Source of the DNA: CAKSHP01 sp045590935
Lineage (GTDB): Bacteria; Bacillota; Clostridia; UBA1381; UMGS1253
Reading direction: 5' to 3'
DNA: 64,000 bases
Assembly (NCBI GenBank): GCA_045590935.1
Contig: JAZNSA010000018.1
Coordinates: 1-64,000 of the forward strand
Positions 43,343-52,106 of this stretch are shown here, in pieces (the stretch's first letter is position 1; each line of letters starts with the position of its first letter). The notes beneath the pieces were generated by a model. It was not told the origin of the DNA and did not search any database. It saw only the letters and a program-made list of their open reading frames with translations. A program made the position numbers and the translations under genes.

Positions 43343-43810
43343 TTATTTATTCCTTTCCCTCAGCGCCCTCTCTATATCACGCTTCGCATCTCTTCTTGCT
43401 GCATCCTCTCTCTTATCGTAAAGCTTTTTACCTTTGCATACCGCAAGCTCAACCTTAACCTTGGAATTTTTAAGATACATACTCAAAGGCACAAGCGAAT
43501 ACCCCATCTGCGCCGTTATGCCAATCAATTTTCTTATTTCATTTTTATGCAAAAGAAGCTTCCTTACTCTAAGCGGGTCTTTATTAAAAATATTCCCCTT
43601 TTCATAGGGACTTATATGCATCCCATGCACAAATATTTCTTCCGTTTTGCTGACACTTGCATAAGAATCCTTTAAATTAACGCTTCCCTGACGAACAGAT
43701 TTAACCTCTGTTCCAAAAAGCTCTATTCCCGCCTCATAAACGTCCTCAATAAAATAATCATGTCGTGCTTTTTTGTTTTGAGCAATTATTTTTTTAGCAT
43801 CGTTTGCCAT
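43343..43810 (-). CDS. smpB: SsrA-binding protein SmpB
   Basis: tmRNA-binding protein, 155 residues. NKKARHDYFIEDVYEAGIELFGTEVKSVR covers the first beta-barrel strands, and the C-terminal basic tail KLYDKREDAARRDAKRDIERAL mimics the codon-anticodon helix. It lies immediately upstream of ssrA on the same strand, as in many Firmicutes. Confidence 0.97.
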   Translation of the reverse strand: MANDAKKIIAQNKKARHDYFIEDVYEAGIELFGTEVKSVRQGSVNLKDSYASVSKTEEIFVHGMHISPYEKGNIFNKDPLRVRKLLLHKNEIRKLIGITAQMGYSLVPLSMYLKNSKVKVELAVCKGKKLYDKREDAARRDAKRDIERALRERNK

Positions 43811-43956
43811 AGCTATCTATGCTCCCTTCATTTTCTGCTTGTAAATATTTTATCACATAATTACTATATTTTCAAGAGTTTTTGTCATTTTGAACAAAGC
43901 TACATTTTAATTTTATACAAAAGGAAAAATTTTAAACATATTTGTAAAAAAATACT

Positions 43957-43984
43957 TTGTTTTTTTCTTAAAATAGTGTATAAT
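43957..43984 (+). promoter_or_regulatory. Promoter of pckG
   Basis: TTGTTT and TATAAT are separated by 16 bp. The leader to the pckG start is about 105 nt, with a small CAAACT/AGTTTG hairpin next to the AAAGGAG ribosome site. Confidence 0.55.
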
Positions 43985-44095
43985 AAATTAGAATTATAAT
44001 AAAGTGATACAATGGTAAAGTTTTTCTATAATTTAAATTTATAATATAACAAACTCAAGCTTGAAAGACAAGTTTGAATCGAAAGGAGTTTAATT

Positions 44096-45871
44096 ATGAC
44101 AACAAACAAAGCAGTTTTAACTTGGCTTGACGAAATGAAAGCTATGTGCAAGCCTGAAAACGTAATTTGGATTACAGGTTGCGAAAACCAGCTTGAAGAA
44201 CTAAGAGCTGAGGCTGTTGCATCGGGGGAAATCTTGAAGCTTAACCAGGATAAGCTTCCCGGCTGTTATTATCACAGAACAGCAGAAAATGACGTTGCTC
44301 GTGTTGAGGACAGAACATTTATCTGTACTCCTACTGAGGAAGAAGCAGGTCCAATTAACAATTGGATGGACCCTGCTGAAATGTATGCAAAATTAAAGAA
44401 ATTGTACTCAGGTGCAATGGCAGGAAGAACGATGTATGTTATTCCTTATTCTAAGGGTCCTATTGGCTCTCCGTTTTCTAAAATCGGTGTTGAGCTTACA
44501 GACAGCATCTATGTTGTTTTAAACATGGCTATTATGACAAGAATTGGCGATAAGGTTATGGAAGCTTTGGGCGACAGCGACGATTTTGTTAAGTGCTTGC
44601 ATGCTAAGAAAGATGTAAATCCTGAGGACAGATATATTGTTCAGTTCCCACAGGATAAAACAATTTGGTCTATCAACTCTGCTTACGGCGGTAACGTTTT
44701 GCTTGGCAAAAAATGTTTCGCACTAAGAATTGCTTCTTACCTTGGTAAGAAGGAAGGTTGGATGGCTGAGCATATGCTTATTTTGGGTCTTGAAAATCCT
44801 CAGGGCGAAGTTAAGTATATTTGCGCCGCTTTCCCATCAGCTTGCGGAAAAACAAATCTTGCAATGCTTATTCCTCCTGCATATTTAAAGGAAAAGGGCT
44901 ACAAGGTTTGGACAGTAGGCGATGATATTGCTTGGTTAAGAATTGGTCCTGACGGCAGATTATATGCCATCAACCCTGAAGCAGGCTTTTTCGGCGTTGC
45001 TCCTGGAACAAGCGAGAAAACAAACTTTAATGCTCTTGCTGCAACAAAGAAAAATACAATCTTTACAAACGTTGCTATTAATAATGAAGACAATACAGTT
45101 TGGTGGGAAGGTTTGGATAAGAATCCTCCTGTTGATGCAACAGAGTGGAAGGGTGCAAAGGTTAACGGAAAAGAATTTACTGCCAAAGGCGGTAAGCTTG
45201 CTCATCCTAACTCAAGATTTACAGCTCCTGCAATCAACTGCCCATGTATTTCAAAAGAATTTGAAAATCTTCAGGGTGTTCCTGTTGAAGCTATCGTATT
45301 CGGTGGCAGAAGAGCAAAAACTGCTCCATTGGTATACCAGGCAAGAGATTGGCAGCACGGCGTATTCGTTGGTGCAACAATGGCATCTGAAACAACTGCA
45401 GCTGCTGCAGGTGCAGTAGGCGTCGTTCGTCGCGACCCAATGGCTATGAAGCCATTCGTTGGCTACAATATGGCTGACTATTTTGCACATTGGCTTGATA
45501 TGGGTAAGAAGATTGACCCTGAAAAAGCACCTAAGATTTTCCATGTAAACTGGTTCAGACAGGACGAAGAAGGCAACTTTATGTGGCCCGGATTTGGCGA
45601 CAATATGCGCGTTCTTCTTTGGATTTTGGACAGATGTGCAGGTAAAGCTGATGCAGTTGAAAGCCCAATAGGATATTTGCCTGAGGTTAAGGACATCGAT
45701 ATTACAGACCTTGATATGAACTTAGACGTATTAAAAGAGCTTTTGACAGTGGACAAAGAGGTTTGGTTAGAGGATGTTGCAAACCAGAAAGAGTACTTCG
45801 CTCAGTTTGGTGATAGGCTTCCACAGGCTATCAAAGACGAGCTTAACAAGCTTGAAAGCAACTTGAAATAA
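44096..45871 (+). CDS. pckG: Phosphoenolpyruvate carboxykinase (GTP)
   Basis: Interconverts oxaloacetate and PEP with GTP/GDP, 591 residues. The P-loop with active cysteine, SACGKTN, is at 248-254. YVIPYSKGPIGSPFSKIGVELTDS, the NWFRQDEEGNFMWPGFGDN segment and GGRRAKTAPLVYQ are GTP-type signatures rather than ATP-type. Codon use is biased to T/A-ending preferred codons, suggesting high expression. In anaerobes it often runs toward oxaloacetate. It stands alone with its own promoter and terminator. Confidence 0.97.
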   Translation: MTTNKAVLTWLDEMKAMCKPENVIWITGCENQLEELRAEAVASGEILKLNQDKLPGCYYHRTAENDVARVEDRTFICTPTEEEAGPINNWMDPAEMYAKLKKLYSGAMAGRTMYVIPYSKGPIGSPFSKIGVELTDSIYVVLNMAIMTRIGDKVMEALGDSDDFVKCLHAKKDVNPEDRYIVQFPQDKTIWSINSAYGGNVLLGKKCFALRIASYLGKKEGWMAEHMLILGLENPQGEVKYICAAFPSACGKTNLAMLIPPAYLKEKGYKVWTVGDDIAWLRIGPDGRLYAINPEAGFFGVAPGTSEKTNFNALAATKKNTIFTNVAINNEDNTVWWEGLDKNPPVDATEWKGAKVNGKEFTAKGGKLAHPNSRFTAPAINCPCISKEFENLQGVPVEAIVFGGRRAKTAPLVYQARDWQHGVFVGATMASETTAAAAGAVGVVRRDPMAMKPFVGYNMADYFAHWLDMGKKIDPEKAPKIFHVNWFRQDEEGNFMWPGFGDNMRVLLWILDRCAGKADAVESPIGYLPEVKDIDITDLDMNLDVLKELLTVDKEVWLEDVANQKEYFAQFGDRLPQAIKDELNKLESNLK

Positions 45872-45900
45872 TAAAAATCATACAAACATAAATATTAAAA

Positions 45901-45942
45901 AAACCGAAGCAGTTGATAAAACTCAAATTGCTTCGGTTTTTA
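45901..45942 (+). terminator. Terminator of pckG
   Basis: AAACCGAAGCA pairs with TGCTTCGGTTT and is followed by T-rich sequence. Confidence 0.9.
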
Positions 45943-46019
45943 TTATTATTAAAATAGCAAGCTTTTTGCTCTACTCAAGTAAACACTGATTAAATAGCAA
46001 ATTTCAAAAACAGTCCTCC

Positions 46020-46137
46020 CCCCACGCTACCGCGTGCTAAACTGGCTTAACTGCAAGATTTTTTTGCTCCCTTGCCTAAAGGGAGCTGTCAGCGAAGCCG
46101 ACTGAGGGATTGTAAAAATAACAATTAATCATCGTTT
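46020..46137. repeat. Intergenic palindromic repeat (class 'CTCCCTTGCC')
   Basis: The region holds CGCTACCGCG, then GCTCCCTTGCCTAAAGGGAGC (hairpin), CAGCGAAGCCGACTGAGGG, and ends TTAATCATCGTTTAC. That last 15-mer is the reverse complement of the edge of the repeat at 12105, which suggests a shared boundary or target. Neighbouring bases 45943-46019 show a small AGCAAGCTTTTTGCT hairpin and no gene. Confidence 0.6.
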
Positions 46138-46163
46138 ACTCAAGCCAAAAGCCGTCTTCTTAC

Positions 46164-47429
46164 TTATTTACTTAACAATTTAATCAATTCAAAAAATTTC
46201 GGAAAGGAAATATCAACCATATTTGGCTCGTCTATTGAACTGTCTCCGTCAGCCGCAAGCGCAAGAATTGCCATACTCATTGCAATTCTATGGTCGCCAT
46301 GCGAGCAAAAATTCGCTCCCTTAACCGTTGATGCACAGCAAATAGTTATTCTATCTTCCGTTTTCTTTACATAAGCGCCTGCCTTTTCAAGCTCCTCTGC
46401 GATACTGTCTATTCTGTTCGACTCCTTAACCTTAAGCTGAGATGCATCTTCTATAACAGTTTCACCTGATGCATACGCCGCCGCAACTGCAATAACAGGA
46501 AGCTCATCAATCAATCTTGGAATAATACTTCCGCTAATTTTTATGCCCTTTAACGACGACGAGCGAACCCTTATATCACAAACAGGCTCGGATGCAAAAT
46601 ATTTGGTATTAATAATTGATATATTTGCTCCCATATCAACAAGTACATCAATTATTCCGCTCCTCGTATGATTTATTCCAACGTTTTTGATTGTAATATC
46701 CGAATTTTTTGTTATGCACGCTCCAACTATAAAAAATGCCGCCGAAGAAATGTCCCCAGGAATATCAATACTGACTCCATTAAGTCTTTCACACGGATGA
46801 ATCAAAATTTCATTTCCTATTCGATTTATTGGCGCACCCATATATTTTAACATTAATTCCGTATGATTTCTGCACGGAATCGGCTCACGTATCGTGCTCG
46901 CATCGTCTGAAAACAGCGATGCCAATACAATCGCAGATTTAAGCTGCGCCGAGGCTTCAGGCAATGTATAATTTATACCATTAAGCTTAGCTCCGAAAAT
47001 TTTAATCGGACACGCCTCTCCATCTATCTTTGCACCCATCATTCCAAGAGCTTGTTTAATATGTCCCATAGGGCGATTTCTTATTGAGTTATCGCAATCT
47101 ATAACAGATGTAAACCTTTGTGCTGCCAAAATTCCCGCAAGCAATCTTAGGGTTGTTCCCGAATTGCCAACGTCTAAAACCTCAGTAGGGGGCAATAACC
47201 CACGCATGCCATTTCCGTGTACGCAAACGTCATTTCCTTTTATTTGCACTTTTACACCCAGCTTTTCAAAGCACGAAACAGCCAACAAGCAATCCGCTCC
47301 GCTTAAAAAGCCGCTTATTGTTGTTTTTCCATTTGCCAGCGCACCAAGCATAATCGCTCTGTGAGAAATTGACCTGTCGCCGTCAACAGTAAATTCGCCA
47401 TTAAGCGAATTTACACTATTTATTTTCAT
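46164..47429 (-). CDS. aroA: 3-phosphoshikimate 1-carboxyvinyltransferase (EPSP synthase)
   Basis: Shikimate-pathway enzyme making EPSP from shikimate-3-phosphate and PEP, 421 residues. GDRSISHRAIMLGALANG at 17-34, DVGNSGTTLRLLAGILAAQ near 86-104 and the C-terminal HGDHRIAMSMAILAL are diagnostic. The phosphate-binding region has GNSGTTLR rather than the class I GNAGTAMR, which fits a class II-like, probably glyphosate-tolerant enzyme; that inference is from family knowledge. No other aro gene is near. Confidence 0.95.
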   Translation of the reverse strand: MKINSVNSLNGEFTVDGDRSISHRAIMLGALANGKTTISGFLSGADCLLAVSCFEKLGVKVQIKGNDVCVHGNGMRGLLPPTEVLDVGNSGTTLRLLAGILAAQRFTSVIDCDNSIRNRPMGHIKQALGMMGAKIDGEACPIKIFGAKLNGINYTLPEASAQLKSAIVLASLFSDDASTIREPIPCRNHTELMLKYMGAPINRIGNEILIHPCERLNGVSIDIPGDISSAAFFIVGACITKNSDITIKNVGINHTRSGIIDVLVDMGANISIINTKYFASEPVCDIRVRSSSLKGIKISGSIIPRLIDELPVIAVAAAYASGETVIEDASQLKVKESNRIDSIAEELEKAGAYVKKTEDRITICCASTVKGANFCSHGDHRIAMSMAILALAADGDSSIDEPNMVDISFPKFFELIKLLSK

Positions 47430-47451
47430 CTAACCAATCCCTTGTGAAAAA

Positions 47452-48465
47452 TTATAAATCAAGCTTTAAGTCGCCATTTTTTATCCATCCAAGCTTTCTG
47501 AAACACTCCGAAATTGCAAGAGTTATAACAGCAGGAAGAACAAAGCAAACCAAAGCAAGTCCAATCCATCCAAACGTATCAAGCCCTCCGGACATAACGC
47601 CTATAGGACCAACAAGACCGCAAGTTCCCATTCCTGATGCAACAGGAACAGAATTTGTCATTTTAAACACACAGGTTGCAATAGGACCTGTTATTGCCGA
47701 TGTAATTACAGGCGGAAACCATAAAACAGGCTTTTTTGACAAATTACCCATTTGAAGCATTGACGTTCCCACGCCTTGCGCAACAAGACCTCCGACGCCG
47801 TTCTCACGGAAGCTCATAACTGCAAAGCCAATCATATGCGCACAGCAGCCCGCTGTTGCCGCACCGCCCGCAAGCCCAACAAGACCGATTGAAGCGCATA
47901 TTGCCGCAGAGCTTATAGGAAGAGTTAGTGCAATACCGATTGAAACAGAAACCAAAATTCCCATTACAAACGGATGGTATGTTGTACATTCAACAATAAA
48001 TTTTCCAAATGCAACAACCACCGTTGTTATCGGCGCACCTAACCATAGAATAACCGCTGTTCCTACCGCAATTGTTACAGTAGGCGTTATTATTATATCC
48101 AATTTAGTTGTTTTTGAAACAAGCTTTCCCGCCTCGCAAGAAAGAAGCGTAGCAACGTATACTAAAAACGGACCGCCCGCACCAATTGATGTAGCGCCGA
48201 ATCCAACTGCACACAAAGAAAACAAAACCAAATTTGGTGCTTTAAGCGCAGCTCCTATTGCAACAGCCATTGCGCATCCCTGCGCACCAATTCCAAATGT
48301 TTTCATTTTAAGGAAAAATTCTACCTTAGTATAATCATAAATTGTTCCAAAAATTGTTGCGATAAGCAAAGATGCAAACAAACCCATAGCCATCGCTCCG
48401 AAGGCATCAACAAAATACACCTTTGGCGATAAAGTTATGTTCCTTTCCTTGAAAAAACCTGCCAT
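47452..48465 (-). CDS. PTS EIIC-like membrane protein (PTS_EIIC_2 family)
   Basis: Polytopic membrane protein of about 337 residues, ten or so hydrophobic segments, glycine-rich. It has GFGATSIGAGGPFLVYVATLL and the late LWFPPVITSAITGPIATCVFKMTNSVPVASGMGTCGLVGPIG stretch typical of the PF13303 family. No EIIA, EIIB or HPr lies nearby, and this family usually stands alone, so phosphotransfer is doubtful. The substrate is unknown. The ATG at 48465 follows GAGGAAG; longer starts lack a ribosome site. It lies 22 bp before aroA. Confidence 0.85.
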   Translation of the reverse strand: MAGFFKERNITLSPKVYFVDAFGAMAMGLFASLLIATIFGTIYDYTKVEFFLKMKTFGIGAQGCAMAVAIGAALKAPNLVLFSLCAVGFGATSIGAGGPFLVYVATLLSCEAGKLVSKTTKLDIIITPTVTIAVGTAVILWLGAPITTVVVAFGKFIVECTTYHPFVMGILVSVSIGIALTLPISSAAICASIGLVGLAGGAATAGCCAHMIGFAVMSFRENGVGGLVAQGVGTSMLQMGNLSKKPVLWFPPVITSAITGPIATCVFKMTNSVPVASGMGTCGLVGPIGVMSGGLDTFGWIGLALVCFVLPAVITLAISECFRKLGWIKNGDLKLDL

Positions 48466-48554
48466 TAAAAACACTTCCTCGTTATGTAATAGAATATATA
48501 CAATTATTTTGTATATTGACATCTATTATATAACAAAACCTTTAAAAAAACAAT

Positions 48555-48594
48555 TAGCAAAGTGCGACAAAAAACATTTGAAAGCACTTTGCTA
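48555..48594 (-). terminator. Terminator of the era-recO region
   Basis: TAGCAAAGTGC pairs with GCACTTTGCTA. On the minus strand it is followed by ATTG and a T-run, so it ends transcription coming from recO. Confidence 0.8.
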
Positions 48595-48631
48595 TTAGTT
48601 TAAATTGTTTATAATCGGCTTTCAATAATTA

Positions 48632-49363
48632 TTATTGGCAAACCGAGTTAAAATATTCAAGACTTTTAAAGCTCTTTTCGCTTATATGAACAAGCATCTT
48701 ATCCGCAAGCTTTGAAAGAATTAAAATATTACTCCTATCAAGAGCGAAACTATATATTTTTGAAGCATCATATAAGAGTATGTACCTCAACGCAAGCACT
48801 ACGGAATTTGGAATTTTAGTCAGCCCCTCGCCACACTTTTCGCAAAGCAATCCGCCCTTTTCCGCCGAAAAGTGGCAAACATTTTCACTTTGGCACGAAA
48901 CGCAACACGATGCCTCAATTTCATAACCAATCATAGACAAAAATTTTATTTCATAAACCGCCTTCATTAAAAACAAATCTCTGTCCTTTGAAGATAGGAT
49001 ATGCATTGTATTTAAAAGAAAGCTCAGCACTTCCTTCTCAGGTGATGCCTCAGGCAAAAAATATGACGTTATATCACATAAAAAAGAGGCTAAGGAAAGC
49101 TTTTCGAGCGATGTTGTTATATTATAGAAGCTGTTTATAAGCGTTGCACCCCGCAAAGTATACATACTTTTTCCCGCACACAGGCTAAATTCACTATAGC
49201 AAAAAAGAGAGGCCGCTTGCCCTTGATGGCTTTTATATTTTCTTGCACCCTTCGCAATTGCAGTAACAACCCCGAGTTTTTCCGTAAAAACAGTTAAAAT
49301 TCTATCCGCCTCACCATAATTTCTTTGCCGCAAAACAAATCCTTTGGTAATAATCGTATCCAA
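48632..49363 (-). CDS. recO: DNA repair protein RecO
   Basis: Recombination mediator of about 243 residues. The OB-fold N-terminus reads TKGFVLRQRNYGEADRILTVFTEKLG. A zinc module with CCVSC and CEKC lies near the middle-to-end. The start is uncertain: TTG at 49363 fits the family length, a GTG at 49372 and a TTG at 49405 are alternatives. It follows yqzL and era, as in Bacillus. Confidence 0.9.
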   Translation of the reverse strand: MDTIITKGFVLRQRNYGEADRILTVFTEKLGVVTAIAKGARKYKSHQGQAASLFCYSEFSLCAGKSMYTLRGATLINSFYNITTSLEKLSLASFLCDITSYFLPEASPEKEVLSFLLNTMHILSSKDRDLFLMKAVYEIKFLSMIGYEIEASCCVSCQSENVCHFSAEKGGLLCEKCGEGLTKIPNSVVLALRYILLYDASKIYSFALDRSNILILSKLADKMLVHISEKSFKSLEYFNSVCQ

Positions 49364-49391
49364 TATTTTCACCAATTTTCCAAATATATTT

Positions 49392-49547
49392 TCATTTTTT
49401 CTCAACTACGCAAAGCAAAGATTGAAAACCATCCTCTGTTTCGCTGTTGCTTAAAAAAACCGAAAAATCCGTTTCCTCTTTTAGCACCAAATAATCGTAC
49501 ACGCTACCGCTTTTTAAAAACCTTTGCCACATAAACTGCTCAAACAT
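49392..49547 (-). CDS. YqzL-like small protein
   Basis: A 51-residue protein with start MFEQFMWQRFLKSGSVYDYL and the middle VLKEETDFSVFLSN, preceded by a GAGGGAATTAAA ribosome site. Bacillus yqzL encodes a protein of similar size and pattern (FxWxxFxxTGSIxxYL) exactly between era and recO. The function is unknown. Its end overlaps the possible upstream recO starts. It is easy to miss because of its length. Confidence 0.75.
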   Translation of the reverse strand: MFEQFMWQRFLKSGSVYDYLVLKEETDFSVFLSNSETEDGFQSLLCVVEKK

Positions 49548-49621
49548 TTTAATTCCCTCCATAAAACCTTTGATAGTTTTATGATTTGCGAATTCAAAAG
49601 CTAATATACTGTAACAATTTT

Positions 49622-50518
49622 CTAGTTGTCGCTATAGCCAAAATTTTTCATAAGATAATTGTTGTTTCTCCAATCTGTTTTAACTCTTACAAAAAGCTCC
49701 AAATAAACCTTTTTTCCGAGCATTTTTTCAATATCCGTTCTTGCAAGCGAGCCAACACGTTTTAATACTGCGCCGCCCTTGCCGATTACAATTCCCTTAT
49801 GCGACTGCTTTTCGCAATAAATACTTGCAAGGATTTCCGTTATTTGTTTTTTTTCTTTCATTTTTTCAATTTCAATGGCAATTCCGTGCGGAACTTCTTT
49901 ATCAAGTATCCAAAGAAGCTTTTCTCTTATTATTTCAGCCGCAATCTGTTTTTCAGGCTGGTCTGTTATCATATCATCAGGGAAAAAGGCGGGTCCGGGT
50001 TGCAAATAGTGCCTTATTTCAAAAATCAAATTATCTATTCCATCATTTTTCTTTGCGCTTATCGGAATAATTGCCTCGAAATTATGAAGCCCCGAAAAAT
50101 CCGCAATCAAGGGAAGAATTGTTTCCTTTTTAACAAGGTCAACCTTGTTTATAACTAAAATTGCAGGAACGCCAAGCGCTTTCAGGTTTGCCGCTATTTC
50201 ACGCTCCGTTTCCGTTGGCAAAAGAGTTGCATCAACAACAAACAAAACAACATCCATCTCTTTCATCGACTCGTTTGCAACCTTAACCATATACTCGCTA
50301 AGCTTCGTTCTCGGCTTATGTATGCCCGGGGTATCGTTAAAAATAATCTGACAATCGTCCGCATTATAAATTGCTAAAATTTTATTTCTCGTCGTTTGAG
50401 GTTTATCCGAAATTATTGCAATTTTTTCGCCTACAATCGCATTTAAAAGCGTTGATTTTCCAACATTAGGCCTGCCTATTATAGACACAAAGCCCGATTT
50501 GAACTCATTATTCATCAT
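49622..50518 (-). CDS. era: GTPase Era
   Basis: Ribosome-assembly GTPase for the 30S subunit, 298 residues. G1 is GRPNVGKSTLLNAIVG, G3 is NDTPGIHKPR, G4 is VINKVDLV. The C-terminal KH domain has GIVIGKGGAVLKRVGSLARTDIEKMLGKKVYLELFVRVK, which binds the 16S 3' end. It is preceded by ybeY with an 8-bp gap. Confidence 0.97.
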   Translation of the reverse strand: MMNNEFKSGFVSIIGRPNVGKSTLLNAIVGEKIAIISDKPQTTRNKILAIYNADDCQIIFNDTPGIHKPRTKLSEYMVKVANESMKEMDVVLFVVDATLLPTETEREIAANLKALGVPAILVINKVDLVKKETILPLIADFSGLHNFEAIIPISAKKNDGIDNLIFEIRHYLQPGPAFFPDDMITDQPEKQIAAEIIREKLLWILDKEVPHGIAIEIEKMKEKKQITEILASIYCEKQSHKGIVIGKGGAVLKRVGSLARTDIEKMLGKKVYLELFVRVKTDWRNNNYLMKNFGYSDN

Positions 50519-50525
50519 ATTTCTC

Positions 50526-51008
50526 CTATCTTGTAAGACCTATTTGCTTTAGCGCAAGCTCTTCCTTTTCTCTCATAACAAGGCGCGATTCTTCGCTGTC
50601 CTCGTGGTCGTATCCCAAAAGATGAAGCATAGAATGGGCACACAAAAAACCGATTTCCCGCTCAATGCTATGCCCAAACTCAACAGACTGCTCCTTTGCC
50701 CTCTCTAAGCTTATTACAATATCGCCCAAAAGAAGCCCCTCTTCTAAATCCTCATCACCACTTATGATATTATGCTCCTCATCAAATTCGAGCATCGGAA
50801 ACGACAATACATCTGTAGCGCTGTCCTTTTGTCTGAATTCGTAATTAAGAGCGTGAATATTCTCATTATCCGTTATAACAACAGAAATCTCGCAATCAAG
50901 CTCAAATTTTTCACACTTCAAGACAGCCCCTGCAACATCGGTCAATATTTTTTCATATTCTTTAGTGAATGGGATTTTATCCTGCTCATTCTCTATATAA
51001 ATTTCCAT
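50526..51008 (-). CDS. ybeY: Endoribonuclease YbeY
   Basis: Metal-dependent endoribonuclease for 16S rRNA maturation and quality control, 160 residues. The zinc motif HSMLHLLGYDH (H-x3-H-x5-H) is complete, and the upstream EFRQKDSATDVLSFPM is the other family mark. The ATG at 51008 has AGAGGAA; a longer start would overlap phoH deeply. Confidence 0.95.
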   Translation of the reverse strand: MEIYIENEQDKIPFTKEYEKILTDVAGAVLKCEKFELDCEISVVITDNENIHALNYEFRQKDSATDVLSFPMLEFDEEHNIISGDEDLEEGLLLGDIVISLERAKEQSVEFGHSIEREIGFLCAHSMLHLLGYDHEDSEESRLVMREKEELALKQIGLTR

Positions 51009-51009
51009 A

Positions 51010-52017
51010 TTAAAAATTCCTCTTTTTAAAATCTTTTTTCTCGTTTTCTGCCTTAAAAACTTCTCTTTCTCTCTCCGCCTTTTCATAAGCCTTTATTATT
51101 TTTTGAACAAGCGGATGGCGAACAACATCCTTCTCCGTCAAGAAGCAAAAATCAAGCCCCTCAATATTTTTTAAGATTTTAGCCGCCTCTTTTAATCCTG
51201 ATTTTTTCCCGTCGGGAAGGTCTACCTGAGTTATATCGCCCGTAACAACAGCCTTTGAGCCAAAGCCTATTCTCGTTAAAAACATTTTCATCTGCTCAGG
51301 CGTTGTATTTTGCGCCTCGTCTAAAATAATAAATGCATCGTCAAGCGTTCTGCCTCTCATATATGCAAGCGGGGCAACCTCAATCATACCCTTATCAAGA
51401 TATTTAGAATACGAATCAGCACCAAGCATATCATACATTGCATCGTATAGCGGTCTTAAATAAGGGTCAACCTTCATCTGCAAATCCCCGGGCAAAAAGC
51501 CAAGCTTCTCTCCCGCTTCAACAGCAGGCCTTGTAAGAATAATTCGGTTTACCTCTTTATTTCTGAAAGCAGTAACCGCCGCCGCAACCGCAAGATATGT
51601 TTTTCCCGTTCCCGCAGGGCCAATTCCAAACGTTACGGTATTTTTATTTATTGCCTCTATATATTTTTTTTGCCCTATAGTTTTATTTTTTATTGGCTTT
51701 CCCTTTGCGCTTATGCATACAACATCTGCTCCCAAATTCGATAGTGTCCCCTCAAGCCCGTCTTCAACCATCGAAATAGTATAGCCAATGTTTTGCTCAT
51801 TTAACGCCTCGCCCTTATCCAAAAGCGCACAAAGCTGCAAAATCACCTTAAATGCATTTTCACACGCATCGTCCTCGCCAAGTATTTTTAATTCACAACC
51901 TCGATTCAATATCTGAACATCAAAGCTTTTTTCAATAATTTTTATATTTGAATCAAAGCTTCCAAACAATGCACATATATCAACCGAGCAGTCCAAAGTG
52001 AAAATTTTTTCTGCCAT
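51010..52017 (-). CDS. PhoH-family ATPase
   Basis: PhoH-like P-loop ATPase of about 335 residues. The Walker A is GPAGTGKTYLAVAAA, Walker B is DAFIILDEAQNTTPEQMKMFLTRIG, and GDITQVDLP follows. It probably works in RNA metabolism. It is typically next to ybeY in bacteria. The ATG at 52017 or a GTG at 52029 could start it. Confidence 0.92.
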   Translation of the reverse strand: MAEKIFTLDCSVDICALFGSFDSNIKIIEKSFDVQILNRGCELKILGEDDACENAFKVILQLCALLDKGEALNEQNIGYTISMVEDGLEGTLSNLGADVVCISAKGKPIKNKTIGQKKYIEAINKNTVTFGIGPAGTGKTYLAVAAAVTAFRNKEVNRIILTRPAVEAGEKLGFLPGDLQMKVDPYLRPLYDAMYDMLGADSYSKYLDKGMIEVAPLAYMRGRTLDDAFIILDEAQNTTPEQMKMFLTRIGFGSKAVVTGDITQVDLPDGKKSGLKEAAKILKNIEGLDFCFLTEKDVVRHPLVQKIIKAYEKAEREREVFKAENEKKDFKKRNF

Positions 52018-52106
52018 GTACAATTTCACATCCGTTCAAACAATAAATACATTTATTATTATATAATATTTTTCAAAAAGTATCAAGTCTTTTTTTAATA
52101 TTAGCG

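Noticed and set aside
44096..45871. Different codon use of pckG as a sign of gene transfer
   Set aside because: The same bias appears in the S1 part of the IspH fusion, so high expression explains it better.
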